Source: Verrucomicrobiales bacterium
GTDB taxonomy: Bacteria > Verrucomicrobiota > Verrucomicrobiia > Verrucomicrobiales > DEV007
NCBI GenBank assembly: GCA_022361255.1
Contig: JAKSBG010000437.1
Coordinates: 1-35,578 of the forward strand
Direction: 5' to 3'
Length of the DNA: 35,578 nucleotides
In this document: piece by piece, positions 18,586-28,578 of the stretch
Numbering within the stretch: position 1 is the first letter of the stretch
Layout of the letters: each line of letters begins with the position of its first letter
Translations under genes and position numbers: made by a program
Notes under the pieces: generated by a model
Seen by the model: the letters and a program-made list of their open reading frames with translations, nothing else
Database searches by the model: none
What the model was told of the DNA's origin: nothing

Positions 18586-19374
18586 TCAATAGGCCTCCAC
18601 GAGCGCTCCATCGATGAGGATATTCTGCCCTGTGAGATACGCGTTCGCCTGCGATCCGAGAAAAGTAACAATACGCCCGAAATCAGCCGGCGCCCCGTAG
18701 CACCCGAGAGGAATGGAAGCCTCTGAATCCTTGCGCTGGTCCTCGTAGGAAATTCCTTTCTGATCCGCCCAGATCGTATCCAGCTGTTCGATCCGCTCCG
18801 TGTCGATGCGCCCCGGCCCAACGGTGTTCACGAGGATCCCGTCCGGTCCCAGCTCGCGGGCAAGAGATTTCCCCAGACCGACAAGACCCGAGCGAAAGAC
18901 ATTTGAAAGAAGAAGCCCGTCAATCGCCTGCTTGGTGGAAACGGAGGTATTGTTGATGATGCGTCCCCCGCCCCCCTTCTTCATGTGAGGCAGCGCGGCA
19001 CGGATGGCGCGAACGTAGCCCAGCATCGTCAGCTCGAAGGCCGACTGCCAGGTTTCGTCGTCGAACTGTTCGAATTTCCCTGCGGGCGGCCCCCCGGTGT
19101 TGTTAAACAGGGCCCAGAGGTTACCGAATTCGGCAGCAGCGCGATTGACGGCTCCCTCCACATCAGCCTTACTGGTGATGTCCCCGACGGTAAAAACCGG
19201 CCGGTTTCCCGTCTCGTCTGCAATCGCGTCTGCAGCTTCCGCGAGTTTCTCCTCCGACCGTGCGAAAAGCATCACCTTCGCACCTTCGCGGGCAAATTCT
19301 GTTGCCACGCCTTTTCCGATTCCCCCGCTGGAAGCGAGAACAACAACCCCTTTGTCAGCAAGTCCGAGATCCAT
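18586..19374 (-). CDS. Atypical short-chain dehydrogenase/reductase (SDR)
   Basis: The 262-residue Rossmann protein starts at the ATG giving MDLGLADKG; a TTG 33 bases upstream is rejected. The nucleotide-binding loop is ASSGGIGKG (14-22), and NNTGG (91-95) replaces the usual NNAG. The catalytic Ser144 region is followed by SNVFR at 157-161, where a classical SDR has Tyr-xxx-Lys. Both Tyr and Lys are therefore replaced (Ser157, Arg161). SDRs of this sort are often annotated as 3-oxoacyl-ACP reductases, but the replaced residues make ordinary ketoreduction uncertain. It lies 41 bp downstream of the RlpA-like gene on the same strand, probably in one transcript. Confidence 0.85.
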   Translation of the reverse strand: MDLGLADKGVVVLASSGGIGKGVATEFAREGAKVMLFARSEEKLAEAADAIADETGNRPVFTVGDITSKADVEGAVNRAAAEFGNLWALFNNTGGPPAGKFEQFDDETWQSAFELTMLGYVRAIRAALPHMKKGGGGRIINNTSVSTKQAIDGLLLSNVFRSGLVGLGKSLARELGPDGILVNTVGPGRIDTERIEQLDTIWADQKGISYEDQRKDSEASIPLGCYGAPADFGRIVTFLGSQANAYLTGQNILIDGALVEAY

Positions 19375-19415
19375 TTCGAATGGTAGCCCGTCCGCCCCGA
19401 CCGACAACCCGATTT

Positions 19416-19844
19416 TTACCGCCGTCCCACAGGCTGGAGCACTTCAACGCGACAGGGAACCACACCACTGTTCACGAAGTCGAGCTTCCCCGCGACGCCG
19501 ATGGAAACATCAATGATCCGGCCGGGCGTGAATGGCCCGCGATCATTAATACGAACAATCGCACTTCGGTTGTTATTTAGATTAGTGACCTCAACCAGGG
19601 TGCCCATGGGGAGAGTTTTGTGCGCGGCAGTGTTCCCGGAATTGGTGAAGCGCTCCCCGCTGGCAGTGGCAGTTCCACCATTTGTTCTCACACTGTACCA
19701 GGACATCTTTCCATGATACACCTGCCCGGACTTGCGCAGGCCAAGCCGGGAAAAATCCGGTGCCGATTTCACATCGGACCGGTCAGGAAGCGTCTCGCAG
19801 GAACAGAGTCCTGCCGCAAGAGCGAAAGGGAGCAGGGATTTCAT
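19416..19844 (-). CDS. rlpA: RlpA-like septal/peptidoglycan lipoprotein
   Basis: The 142-residue protein has a short signal sequence ending in a Cys-containing lipobox (Cys14/Cys16, with Cys16 the better lipid site) and a double-psi beta-barrel of the RlpA family. The motifs TASGERF, AAHKTLPMGT, INDRGPF and GRIIDVS are all present, including the catalytic Asp of RlpA lytic transglycosylases. It has no C-terminal SPOR domain, so it is a short form. A GGAGG lies about 15 bases before the ATG. Family assignment is firm; lytic activity is inferred. Confidence 0.85.
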   Translation of the reverse strand: MKSLLPFALAAGLCSCETLPDRSDVKSAPDFSRLGLRKSGQVYHGKMSWYSVRTNGGTATASGERFTNSGNTAAHKTLPMGTLVEVTNLNNNRSAIVRINDRGPFTPGRIIDVSIGVAGKLDFVNSGVVPCRVEVLQPVGRR

Positions 19845-19999
19845 AGAAAGACGAGACCGCCTCCACTTTACCCCGAAAAAGTCACTTCGCCACCGCTCTG
19901 CTTCCGGTCGTCTTTTTTCCGGAGTCTGAGAAAGAGGATGCCCCCGGGAAGAATCAAAACATCACTGCCCGGAGGCAAAGAATCTACGGTAAGACGCCT

Positions 20000-20018
20000 C
20001 TGACAGCGGCACTGTCAG
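20000..20018. terminator. Stem-loop downstream of valS
   Basis: CTGACAG and CTGTCAG form a perfect 7-bp stem with a 5-base loop, about 50 bp past the valS stop. There is no T-run after it, so termination is only a suggestion. The rest of the gap between valS and the RlpA-like gene shows nothing else. Confidence 0.3.
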
Positions 20019-20070
20019 GCTTCTCCATCGAAGCTCCGGTCCTTTCGCTTCGTGAAGCGGGAAACCCCGG

Positions 20071-22800
20071 TCAGCTCCCCAGATTATCGATCATACGACC
20101 GAGCTCATCGACGCGCTCCTGCCACTGCTTTTGGCGATCGCGCATTTCTTTGACAACCGCTTCAGGCGCACGGGAGACGAAATTCTCGTTCGCGAGTTTG
20201 GCATTCACCTTCTTGAGCTCATCCTCTGCCTTTTTGGATTCTTTGCCGAGCCGCTCCCGTTCCGCGTCCAGATCGATGAGTCCGTCCAGGGGAAGGTAGA
20301 TTTTTCCGATCGGCGTCAGTGCTGTCGGAACTCCTTTCTCCGCTTCAAATCCCGGCTCTATGGAAACGCCGGCTGCTCCAACGAGTTGACGGAACACATC
20401 AACGTCTTCCAATCCGGCCCCTTCGGGGTCGATGATGAATTTCACTTCCTTGTTCGCCGAAAGCCCATACTCAGCTTTCAGATTCCGGGCGCGCCCAACT
20501 GCCTCATAGATCGCCTTGACCTGCTCCTGAGCTTGGGAGATATCAGCCTCGTCCAGATCTGCAAGAATCGCCGCAGAGGGGAGCGCCGTCTGCATCAGAA
20601 ACTCAGGATCGTCTTCCTTTCGGAAGCCAAGTTTTTCCCAGAGTTCCTCCGTGATGTGCGGCATGTAGGGATGGAGCAGAAGCAGAAACCTCTTCAACAC
20701 CTCATCCATTGTCGCAAGGGTTGAATTCCGCACTGCTTCATCCGCATCTTCCGAGAGGGCGCTTTTCGAAGATTCGAGATACCAGTCACAGTAGTTGCTC
20801 CAGAAGAAGTCGTAGAGCAGCTGAGCCAGCTCGTTGAAACGATAGTCCTCGTACGCCGCCGCCATGTCCACCGTGAGCTTGTCGAGCTTCGCAAGAATAT
20901 CGATGGAGTAGATGGAAAGGCTCGCGGCGTCAAACTGCGCACTGTCCGGCTGCATTTGACGATAACGTGCCGCGTTCCAGAGCTTGTTGGCAAAATTCCG
21001 TCCTTCGACAACCTGCGGGTAGACTTCCTTTCCTCCCTCGTTCGCGATATCGAAACGGATATCGGATCCGAGAGGGGCCGTCCGCATAATCGCGAAGCGC
21101 AAGGCATCCGCTCCGTATTCCGCAATAATGTCGAGCGGATCCGGGGAATTTCCGAGGCTCTTCGACATCTTGCGGCCTTTTCCATCGCGTACGATTCCGG
21201 TGAAATACACATTCCGGAAGGGCAGCTCGCCACGCCATCGGTATCCGGCCATGATCATTCGCGCGACCCAGAAGAAAATAATCTCCGGTGCAGTCACGAG
21301 ATCAGTGGTCGGGTAGAATTTTTTCTCCGTTGCACTCGGCTCAGCATCGCTGTCGGTCATGGTCGCAAAAGGCCACAGCCAGCTGGAAAACCACGTATCA
21401 AGCACATCCCCGTCACGAACCCAGTTCTCCTCGTCTGCGGGCGGATCGATACCGACATGCAGATCGCTGCCGGCCTGTTCCGCATCGAGGCTTTCGCGGG
21501 CCTGGAGCTCTTCGGCCTTCTCTTTTCGATACCAAACCGGAATCTGATGTCCCCACCAGAGCTGTCGACTGATGCACCAGTCCTGAATGCCGTCCATCCA
21601 GTGAGCAAACGTCTTCTTCCACCGGTCGGGGCGGAAACGAATCTCGTCGTTGGCCACGGCATTGGCGGCTTCCTCGACACAGGGATACTTGAGAAACCAC
21701 TGCATGGAAATGCGCGGCTCGATCGGCACATCGGCGCGCTCGCTGAAACCGACGTTGTTTTCGTAGTCTTCCACCTTCACGAGCTGCCCCATTTCCTCCA
21801 GCTTTTCCGCCGCCGCTTTGCGGGCTTCAAAACGGTCCATTCCGGAAAATTCGGGCCCGGCATGATCATTCAATTTTCCATCGGGATGGAACACATCGAT
21901 GATCTCGAGATCATTTTTCACCCCGATATCAAAGTCAGCCTTGTCATGGGCCGGGGTCACTTTCAATACACCGGTTCCGAATTCCGGATCAATGTGCTCG
22001 TCTGCCACCACCGGAATTTCCGCCTCGGGGAAAGGACGAATCACTTTCCTGCCGACGAGGTCGCCGTAGCGTTCATCATCCGGATTCACGGCAACGCCGG
22101 TATCGCCCATGAGCGTTTCGGGACGGGTCGTCGCAATTTCCACCCAGCGCTCACCGTCGTCACCGTCTTCCGGCACAACGCGGTAGCGCATAAAGTAAAG
22201 CTTGGACTTCTGCGGCTTCATGATGACTTCCTCATCACTCAACGCCGTGAGCGACTTCGGGCACCAGTTCACCATCCGCTTCCCGCGGTAGATCAAACCT
22301 TCCTCAAAGAGATCGACGAAAATCTTCGAGATCCATTTCGAATACTCCTCATCCATCGTGAACCGCTCACGGTCCCAGTCGCAGGAGCAACCCAACCGTT
22401 TGAGCTGTTCGATGATGATGCCCCCGTGCTTATCCTTCCATTCCCAGACACGCTCGAGAAATGCCTCGCGGCCCAGATCACGCCGTGTCTTTTTCTCTTC
22501 CTTGCGAAGTTTTTGTTCCACCTTCGACTGGGTCGCAATTCCGGCATGATCGGTTCCGGGCAGCCAGAGCACGTCCTTGCCCTCCATACGGGCCCGGCGG
22601 GCGAGAATGTCCTGAATGGTGTTGTTGAGAACGTGACCAAGGTGCAGGATACCCGTGACGTTGGGAGGGGGAATAACAATTGAGTATGACTCCTTATCTC
22701 CGTTTTCGTCACCGCGAAAACACCCGCCCTCGACCCAGCGGTCATACCACTGAGTTTCCACATCGCCGGGTTGATAGCCTGTTGAGATTTCTTTCGTCAT
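20071..22800 (-). CDS. valS: Valyl-tRNA synthetase
   Basis: The 909-residue class I synthetase attaches valine to tRNA-Val in the cytoplasm. The HIGH motif is HLGH (53-56) after PPPNVTG, and KMSKS is at 544-548. Between them is the long CP1 editing domain with TTRPETLMGDTGVAVNP and ATTRPE-type motifs. The C-terminus ends in the charged coiled coil typical of bacterial ValS (LDAERERLGKESKKAEDELKK is part of it). Length is normal. The ATG at 22800 has AGGG a few bases upstream. It is divergent from the amidase gene. Confidence 0.98.
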   Translation of the reverse strand: MTKEISTGYQPGDVETQWYDRWVEGGCFRGDENGDKESYSIVIPPPNVTGILHLGHVLNNTIQDILARRARMEGKDVLWLPGTDHAGIATQSKVEQKLRKEEKKTRRDLGREAFLERVWEWKDKHGGIIIEQLKRLGCSCDWDRERFTMDEEYSKWISKIFVDLFEEGLIYRGKRMVNWCPKSLTALSDEEVIMKPQKSKLYFMRYRVVPEDGDDGERWVEIATTRPETLMGDTGVAVNPDDERYGDLVGRKVIRPFPEAEIPVVADEHIDPEFGTGVLKVTPAHDKADFDIGVKNDLEIIDVFHPDGKLNDHAGPEFSGMDRFEARKAAAEKLEEMGQLVKVEDYENNVGFSERADVPIEPRISMQWFLKYPCVEEAANAVANDEIRFRPDRWKKTFAHWMDGIQDWCISRQLWWGHQIPVWYRKEKAEELQARESLDAEQAGSDLHVGIDPPADEENWVRDGDVLDTWFSSWLWPFATMTDSDAEPSATEKKFYPTTDLVTAPEIIFFWVARMIMAGYRWRGELPFRNVYFTGIVRDGKGRKMSKSLGNSPDPLDIIAEYGADALRFAIMRTAPLGSDIRFDIANEGGKEVYPQVVEGRNFANKLWNAARYRQMQPDSAQFDAASLSIYSIDILAKLDKLTVDMAAAYEDYRFNELAQLLYDFFWSNYCDWYLESSKSALSEDADEAVRNSTLATMDEVLKRFLLLLHPYMPHITEELWEKLGFRKEDDPEFLMQTALPSAAILADLDEADISQAQEQVKAIYEAVGRARNLKAEYGLSANKEVKFIIDPEGAGLEDVDVFRQLVGAAGVSIEPGFEAEKGVPTALTPIGKIYLPLDGLIDLDAERERLGKESKKAEDELKKVNAKLANENFVSRAPEAVVKEMRDRQKQWQERVDELGRMIDNLGS

Positions 22801-22881
22801 GATTTTTCCCTAATTTTTGCAGGGGGCGAAACGATTCCTTGTTCGAGTGGTTTTGTAAAACCGAAATCACGATTTCACCGA

Positions 22882-22910
22882 TTGCGTTTGAGACGGGAAT
22901 CGACTAGATT
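22882..22910 (+). promoter_or_regulatory. Candidate promoter for the amidase gene
   Basis: TTGCGT (22882-22887) and TAGATT (22905-22910) are separated by 17 bp and lie 42 bp before the amidase ATG, inside the valS-amidase divergent gap. Each hexamer matches the sigma-70 consensus at four positions. This is pattern matching only. Confidence 0.3.
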
Positions 22911-22952
22911 TCCGGCTCGAATCCTCCCGTTCGCCCCCGCCAACACACACCC

Positions 22953-23984
22953 ATGCGTTTGCTCGCACGACAATTCAGGTCTTTCCCCCACTTCGGTTCG
23001 GCCAGGTTCGCCCTGTCATACGGCGCGGCATTGTTTCTGCTCGGAGCCGTTTTCTTGGGCACAACGGACCTGCAGGCCCGCGACTGGCAGGTGTATAAGC
23101 TCGGCGGCCGGGAATATGTTTCCGACGAAAATGTTGCGAAGTTCTACGGTTTCGCCCGCTTCGCGAAAGAGGGAGACAATCGTATTTTCAAGCATCCCGA
23201 TCTGGTGATGACATGGAAAGTCGGCTCGCAGTCGATCTACGTGAACAACGTGAAGTTCAATCTCAGCTTCCCCGTCGTCGACAACGGGGGGAAAGCAATG
23301 CTCTCCACCGTCGATCTGGCCAAACTCGTCGACCCGGTTCTCCGGCCGAGTTACATCAAGAAGCCGATCAGCTTTGATACGGTTGTAATTGATGCCGGGC
23401 ATGGTGCTCACGATTCCGGGGCCATTGGTCCTTTCGGGCGGGAAAAAGACTACGCCCTCGATATGGCGCTCCGTCTCGAAAAAGCCCTTCAAGCCAGGGG
23501 TTTCAAAACGCTCCTGACGCGCCGGACGGATGTCTTCCTCACCCTCGGACAGCGGGTTGCCATCGCGAACAAGCAGAAGAATGCGATTTTCATCAGCATG
23601 CACTTCAATTCCTCCGGCTCCCGTGATGCCCATGGAATCGAAACCTACGCTCTCGCTCCGCAGGGGACACGGTCAACCAACGGAGGCAGCCCGTGGAACT
23701 CGCTTCTCAGCGGAAACCTGCGGGACGCCGAGAACATTGCCCTCGCAACCGCTGTGCATGCCCACGTCATCACCGACATGCGCTCCGTTGATCGCGGGAT
23801 CAAGCGAGCCCGTTTTAATGTGCTTCGCGGCATCAACAAGCCGGCCATTCTCTTCGAAGGCGGCTTCGTCACCAACCGTACCGAAGGCAAACTGATCGAT
23901 GATCCTGCGCATCGCCAGCGGATTGCCGACTCCATCGCGAACGCGGTCGTAAAGTTCCGCACTGCCGTTGGGAAAAAGCGGTGA
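22953..23984 (+). CDS. N-acetylmuramoyl-L-alanine amidase (Amidase_3)
   Basis: The 343-residue exported protein has a hydrophobic signal near residues 20-42 ending in QA-RD. A small N-terminal beta-domain (about 45-135) resembles the copper-amine-oxidase-like/AMIN region, and a zinc amidase domain of the AmiC/CwlV type follows. Zinc ligands and catalysis are visible as DAGHG (His150), REKD (Glu164), SMHFNSS (His217) and FEGGF (Glu302). It should cleave the bond between MurNAc and the stem peptide, for example in daughter-cell separation. It is a single gene, convergent with the kelch gene, with stops only 4 bp apart. Confidence 0.92.
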   Translation: MRLLARQFRSFPHFGSARFALSYGAALFLLGAVFLGTTDLQARDWQVYKLGGREYVSDENVAKFYGFARFAKEGDNRIFKHPDLVMTWKVGSQSIYVNNVKFNLSFPVVDNGGKAMLSTVDLAKLVDPVLRPSYIKKPISFDTVVIDAGHGAHDSGAIGPFGREKDYALDMALRLEKALQARGFKTLLTRRTDVFLTLGQRVAIANKQKNAIFISMHFNSSGSRDAHGIETYALAPQGTRSTNGGSPWNSLLSGNLRDAENIALATAVHAHVITDMRSVDRGIKRARFNVLRGINKPAILFEGGFVTNRTEGKLIDDPAHRQRIADSIANAVVKFRTAVGKKR

Positions 23985-23988
23985 TTTC

Positions 23989-25038
23989 CTACTTTGTTGG
24001 CTGCACCCACCAAACCTTCGGGGTCCGGACCCGGGGCCGAACTTCGCCACTTGGCAGAATAAACCCGCCTCTCCACGGAACCGCTTCTGTCGTGACCTGA
24101 TTTGCCGGCACTTCCCCCGCTTCACTCCACTCGTTCTCCACGGGATCGTAGACCAGAACCGTTTTCGGAAAGCCGGGATGATCGTCTTTCAGCTCATCGC
24201 TTTTCGCGAACAGCGAACCATCCGCTCCGGCTACGACGTAGATTTTGCCTTTGATAGAAGCAGCAGTCCCCGCTGCATTTGGTCGCGGAAGATCAGCGAC
24301 ACGTTTCCAGTTCGCATCCGGACCGAGACGATACACGTCGCTCAGGAACTCCACCTCCCCCGACTCATTCATTCGCCTGCCACCAATGAGATAGAGAACG
24401 CTTGAATCCCCCTCTATCGTCGAAACGAGAGAAGCAAAGGCGCGTGCCGGACCGGGGAAGGGGGACTCCTTTTTCCAGGCTGCGTTCTCCGAAGGGTAGT
24501 CGAAGCTGTAAACGGCATTCGTTGCCGTTTCCAAACCGGGACCGGTCTGTCCCCCAGCGACAAAAATTTTCCCGGCGTGTCGCGCACTGCAGGAATACAC
24601 CAGCGGCGCAGGAAACGACGGCAGGGGGGCGATCTGCAGATTTCCTTCGGGAAAAGTCAGCAAAAAGACATCGTCGAAGACCCGCTCCGCATCGTTCCCC
24701 CCGATGCAGACAATGCCCCTGGCCTGTGGAAGAGAAACCGTTGTGCCGTAGCCGAGCGGACGCGGAAGCTTCCCTACCGTTCTCCACTTCGCTTTCTCCT
24801 CCTGCAGGGACAACACGTAGACTTCATCATGCCAGACTTTGTCCGTTTCCCAGACAGGCAGAGGAAAATTTGCTCCGCCTGCTACGACCAGGTTCCCGTC
24901 ACAGAACCCCGTGTAGGGGCCGGCTACTCCGAGTGAGGACGGAACATCGGGGAGCGGAGTCCAGGTAAGAATTTCATCTCCGGCCCGCGCAAAGACGAGG
25001 CCAAGCACGAGAGCAGAGAAAACAGAAAGTCGCCTCAT
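23989..25038 (-). CDS. Kelch-repeat secreted protein, NanM-like / cyclically permuted mutarotase
   Basis: The 349-residue protein has a Sec signal peptide (MRRLSVFSALVLGLVFARAG) and six-bladed kelch features. Repeated hydrophobic-GG turns are visible (VVAGGANFP, VCIGGNDA, FVAGGQTG, YLIGGRR, YVVAGADG), each followed by a Trp or Tyr strand. The GPYTGFCDG...ANFP opening matches the NanM/cyclically permuted mutarotase group, which epimerises N-acetylneuraminate in the periplasm. No other sialic-acid genes are present, so the substrate is unknown. It lies 12 bp downstream of the lipoprotein gene on the same strand, which makes a two-gene operon likely. Confidence 0.8.
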   Translation of the reverse strand: MRRLSVFSALVLGLVFARAGDEILTWTPLPDVPSSLGVAGPYTGFCDGNLVVAGGANFPLPVWETDKVWHDEVYVLSLQEEKAKWRTVGKLPRPLGYGTTVSLPQARGIVCIGGNDAERVFDDVFLLTFPEGNLQIAPLPSFPAPLVYSCSARHAGKIFVAGGQTGPGLETATNAVYSFDYPSENAAWKKESPFPGPARAFASLVSTIEGDSSVLYLIGGRRMNESGEVEFLSDVYRLGPDANWKRVADLPRPNAAGTAASIKGKIYVVAGADGSLFAKSDELKDDHPGFPKTVLVYDPVENEWSEAGEVPANQVTTEAVPWRGGFILPSGEVRPRVRTPKVWWVQPTK

Positions 25039-25050
25039 AGCAAAAACGCG

Positions 25051-26097
25051 TCAGTTTCCCAGCAAGCGAATCGACGAGGGGTTCTGGTCGATTTTTTTCT
25101 CCTGCAGATCGATGAGCTGCTGCACAAGATTCAGTGAGGCCATCGACCGGCTCGGCGGATTGTTGGGAATGCTGTAAAAACTACCCCGATGCAGCACAGA
25201 AACTTCGGCATTACCGGGGTGTTTGGCATGACGCACGATGTGAAACAACGGCTCCTGATCCTTGCCGATTTTGGGAATCCGATCCCGGGCCGAATCTTTC
25301 AACGACATTCGAGCCAGCTCGCCCAAATAGGACAAGACTCCCTGCGGAGAGCGGATCACCAACTCGGCGCGGACACCGGGGATCACGAATTTTTCCATTA
25401 CCTGACCACCGGAAGCCTGAATTTCGCGAATCTCCATCCGGTCGATATTTTTTATGATCATCCGGTCAAAGGCGTCATCGTCGTCATTGGGATCGTTCGG
25501 GATACGGATGAACTCTGTTCCCTCGGTATTGCGACGAATCCGCGAAGGGTAGCGCTCCCTGATTTCCGCCCGGTCCGCCGGGTTGAAGTCCTCATAAGGC
25601 ACCTCAATCGCCTCGACGACGAGATAGGCAAGGAACTGCATGTTCCATCCCTGCTTCACAAAAAACGCGATCGTTTCACCGGAGATCGGCTTCATGAATC
25701 CATCGATGAACTCCTTCTGGTTATCCAGAATCGTCATCGTCATCTCCGGGCTTTGCTTGTACTCAGCGGAGACATCCGCTTCGTAAAGATCGCTGGAGAG
25801 GTAGCCAAAGTTGAAGCCCAGCCCGGCTTTTCTCGTGTCGGTGTTGCGTTGCACAAAACTTCCGATCGTCGTCATCGCCATCGGTTCATACCTCGATGCT
25901 CGAACCACATTCAGCAAAAGCTGGTCGACCCGGTGATTGTGGACTGTTTTGTTCAAAGCCATCGCCTGATGGCTCAGGGTCATTTTTGCACAACCGGACA
26001 AAGCCGGAATCAACAGGGCCGGGACGAGGGCCAGCTGCCGAAGGCGAATGATAGAGACACGGCTGCGAACCGCCGCATGGATACGGAGTAATTTCAT
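25051..26097 (-). CDS. Lipoprotein of unknown function
   Basis: The 348-residue protein has an Arg-rich start, a hydrophobic segment and a clear lipobox LSGC (Cys36), so it is probably an outer-membrane or periplasmic lipoprotein. The mature part begins with an amphipathic stretch (HQAMALNKTVHNHRVDQLLLNVVRASRYEPM), followed by a GxGFxFGYLSSD segment. Proteins with a similar N-terminal pattern exist in several phyla as uncharacterised lipoproteins. No enzymatic motif is visible. I start it at the ATG at 26097; a TTG at 26142 would add a leader without signal character. Confidence 0.75.
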   Translation of the reverse strand: MKLLRIHAAVRSRVSIIRLRQLALVPALLIPALSGCAKMTLSHQAMALNKTVHNHRVDQLLLNVVRASRYEPMAMTTIGSFVQRNTDTRKAGLGFNFGYLSSDLYEADVSAEYKQSPEMTMTILDNQKEFIDGFMKPISGETIAFFVKQGWNMQFLAYLVVEAIEVPYEDFNPADRAEIRERYPSRIRRNTEGTEFIRIPNDPNDDDDAFDRMIIKNIDRMEIREIQASGGQVMEKFVIPGVRAELVIRSPQGVLSYLGELARMSLKDSARDRIPKIGKDQEPLFHIVRHAKHPGNAEVSVLHRGSFYSIPNNPPSRSMASLNLVQQLIDLQEKKIDQNPSSIRLLGN

Positions 26098-26180
26098 TTC
26101 CCGGATTCTGTCTGTGTGTCGAAAACCCTCCGGCGGTTTCAAACCGGAAAACTTTCCCTTATTCCATCAGACACGATCGC

Positions 26181-26222
26181 CTCTTCGCAAACCAAAAGAT
26201 GCGTCTCTTCGCAAAAAGATGC
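26181..26222. repeat. Imperfect direct repeat upstream of the lipoprotein gene
   Basis: CTCTTCGCAAA followed by AAAGATGC occurs twice, at 26181-26202 and 26205-26222; the first copy is 4 bases longer. It sits in the 142-bp gap after glgB. A palindrome CGGTTT-C-AAACCG nearby (about 26132-26144) could belong to a glgB terminator, but it has no proper T-run. Confidence 0.5.
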
Positions 26223-26239
26223 TGATCGCGAAGGGGGAA

Positions 26240-28444
26240 TCAAACCACCCGCCGTTTGAAGAACACGGTTCCGAGCGGAGGAATCGTAATCACGAGCGAA
26301 TTCGGTTTTCCGTGAGCTTCCTGCTCCTGTGCGGGAATTCCGCCGCCGGATCCCTGATTGGATCCTCCATAAATGGCCGCGTCGGAATTGAAAATCTCTT
26401 CGTAAAAACCGCCCTCGGGGACTCCAAGACGATATCCGGTTCGGGGAACCGGGGTGGCATTCACCACCGCAACAATCGTTTCCCCGTCGCGGCTGCGGCG
26501 AAGAAAAGAAAAGAGGCTGTTTTCAGAATCCTCGTGATCAATCCACTCGAATCCACCCGGTTCGTGATCGAGCTCATTCAATGCAGACTCGGAGGTGTAG
26601 AGGCGATTGAGATCGCGAATGAGACTCTGCACGCCTTTGTGTTCCTCATACTCCAGCAGATGCCACGGCACGCTCTGCTCGTGATTCCATTCCTCTGACT
26701 GCCCGATATCGAGTCCCTGGAAAAGCAGTTTCTTGCCGGGGTGAGCAAACATCCAGGCATAAAACATACGCAGGTTCGCCATCTGCTGCCAACGATCACC
26801 GGGCATCTTCTGCACCATCGACCCTTTTCCGTGAACCACCTCGTCATGGCTGAGAACCAACACATAATTCTCGTGGTAGGCGTAGATCATCGAGAATGTC
26901 GCCATTCCGTGGTGATACTTCCGGTGAATCGGCTCATGACTCATGTAGGAAAGCGAGTCGTTCATCCAGCCCATGTTCCACTTGAACCCGAAGCCGAGTC
27001 CGCCTGTGTCGACAGGACGTGAAACGCCGGGGAAAGCGGTCGACTCCTCCGCGATCGTCATGATTCCCGGATTCTCCTCATAGCACACCTGATTGAGCTG
27101 CTTGAGAAATTCAATCGCATCGAGGTTTTCGCGTCCGCCGAACTCATTGGGGACCCACTCCCCTTCTTCACGGGAATAATCGAGATAGAGCAGAGACGCC
27201 ACCGCATCGACACGCAGACCGTCGATGTGAAACTCCTGCAGCCAGTACATCGCATTACTGATCAGGAAATTCCTTACCTCGTTGCGACCAAAGTTGAAAA
27301 TCAAGGTGCCCCAGTCGGCGTGCTCCCCCTGTCTGGGATCTGCATGTTCGTAAAGAGCTGTTCCATCAAACCGGGCAAGCCCGTGAGCGTCTTTCGGAAA
27401 GTGCGCCGGCACCCAGTCGACAATGACTCCAATTCCACGCTGGTGACAGCGGTCTACAAACTGCCGGAACTCATCCGGATTCCCGAAGCGACTCGTCGGA
27501 GCGAAATACCCGCAAACCTGATATCCCCATGACCCGTCGAACGGAAACTCCGAGATCGGCATCAGTTCAATGTGGGTGTATCCCATATCGACAACGTAGT
27601 CGACCAGCTCGTCCGCCAGCTCCGCATACGTGAGGAAGCGATTTTCCTCTTCAAATTTCCGCTTCCACGATCCGAGATGCACTTCGTAGACAGACATCGG
27701 ACCGTGATACCGATCCACCTCTCCGCGTTTCTGCATCCATTCGCTGTCACCCCACTGGTATTGCTTCAGGTCAAAGGTGATGCTGGCCGTCCGGGTGTCG
27801 TGCTGAGAGAAAAACGCAAACGGGTCGCTCTTTACAAAAAGGTTTCCGTCACCGCCAACCAGCTCGAACTTGTAATGTTCATTCGTCCCGATTCCGGGGA
27901 GAAAAATCTCCCAAACCCCGTTCCGGTTTCTCATCGGGTGCGTCCGGCCGTCCCAGGAATTGAAGTCTCCAACGACACTGACGCGGTGCGCATTGGGAGC
28001 CCACACCGCGAAGGATACGCCTTGAATCCCGCCAATTTCGCAAACCTGCGCCCCCATGCATTCCCAGAGACGACGGTGATTTCCCTCACCAAAATAATGC
28101 AGATCCTCGTCACCCAGAATCGTACCGAAGGAATACGGATCAGCCAACGGTTCGCTTTTTGTTTCTCCGAAAAGAAACTGGATCTGATAGGAAAAACGCT
28201 CCGAATCGTCCGGCAGAACGAGTTCGAAAAACCCGCAAGGATCGATTTTCTTCAGCTCAGACTCGACGCCTTCACGAAGCACAAAGGCCTTCGCTGCATC
28301 CGGCCGAAACACGCGGAGGACAAGCCCGCTACCGGCAGGGTTCTCATGCAGGCCTAGAAACCCGAAAGGATCAGCGTGACTCGCCCCGGCAATGGAAGCA
28401 ATCTGATTGGGGTCGGAGGAAGGGGGTTGTGTTTCTGATGACAT
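26240..28444 (-). CDS. glgB: 1,4-alpha-glucan (glycogen) branching enzyme
   Basis: The 734-residue GH13 enzyme forms alpha-1,6 branches in glycogen. It has the full-length bacterial layout: an N1 domain (about 15-110), CBM48 (about 115-215, with [19 protein letters not shown]), a catalytic barrel and a C-terminal beta-domain. Catalytic motifs are GLRVDA with nucleophile Asp413, AEEST with acid/base Glu466, and [14 protein letters not shown] with the transition-state Asp. The ATG at 28444 is divergent from the methyltransferase gene. No other glycogen genes are in the window. Confidence 0.97.
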   Translation of the reverse strand: MSSETQPPSSDPNQIASIAGASHADPFGFLGLHENPAGSGLVLRVFRPDAAKAFVLREGVESELKKIDPCGFFELVLPDDSERFSYQIQFLFGETKSEPLADPYSFGTILGDEDLHYFGEGNHRRLWECMGAQVCEIGGIQGVSFAVWAPNAHRVSVVGDFNSWDGRTHPMRNRNGVWEIFLPGIGTNEHYKFELVGGDGNLFVKSDPFAFFSQHDTRTASITFDLKQYQWGDSEWMQKRGEVDRYHGPMSVYEVHLGSWKRKFEEENRFLTYAELADELVDYVVDMGYTHIELMPISEFPFDGSWGYQVCGYFAPTSRFGNPDEFRQFVDRCHQRGIGVIVDWVPAHFPKDAHGLARFDGTALYEHADPRQGEHADWGTLIFNFGRNEVRNFLISNAMYWLQEFHIDGLRVDAVASLLYLDYSREEGEWVPNEFGGRENLDAIEFLKQLNQVCYEENPGIMTIAEESTAFPGVSRPVDTGGLGFGFKWNMGWMNDSLSYMSHEPIHRKYHHGMATFSMIYAYHENYVLVLSHDEVVHGKGSMVQKMPGDRWQQMANLRMFYAWMFAHPGKKLLFQGLDIGQSEEWNHEQSVPWHLLEYEEHKGVQSLIRDLNRLYTSESALNELDHEPGGFEWIDHEDSENSLFSFLRRSRDGETIVAVVNATPVPRTGYRLGVPEGGFYEEIFNSDAAIYGGSNQGSGGGIPAQEQEAHGKPNSLVITIPPLGTVFFKRRVV

Positions 28445-28475
28445 GTTGGAGCAAGGTAGCCGGATTTAAGATATG

Positions 28476-28501
28476 TCGATAGGGAAGAAATATCGATAGG
28501 G
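28476..28501. repeat. Direct repeat TCGATAGGG in the divergent gap
   Basis: TCGATAGGG is found at 28476-28484 and 28493-28501 (17-bp period), each preceded by an AT-rich TAT stretch, in the gap between glgB and the methyltransferase gene. It could be a regulator site; nothing else supports this. Confidence 0.4.
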
Positions 28502-28578
28502 CACTTTCGAAATTTGCGTATCGACCCGCTCCATGCAGATTGCAGGAATCGGGCCACCTTTGCGCCTGTGAAAAAATT

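Noticed and set aside
20956-22683. Long open frame on the + strand opposite valS
   Set aside because: The minus strand encodes a full valyl-tRNA synthetase with all motifs; the + frame shows no domain and is a by-product of GC-rich codon use.
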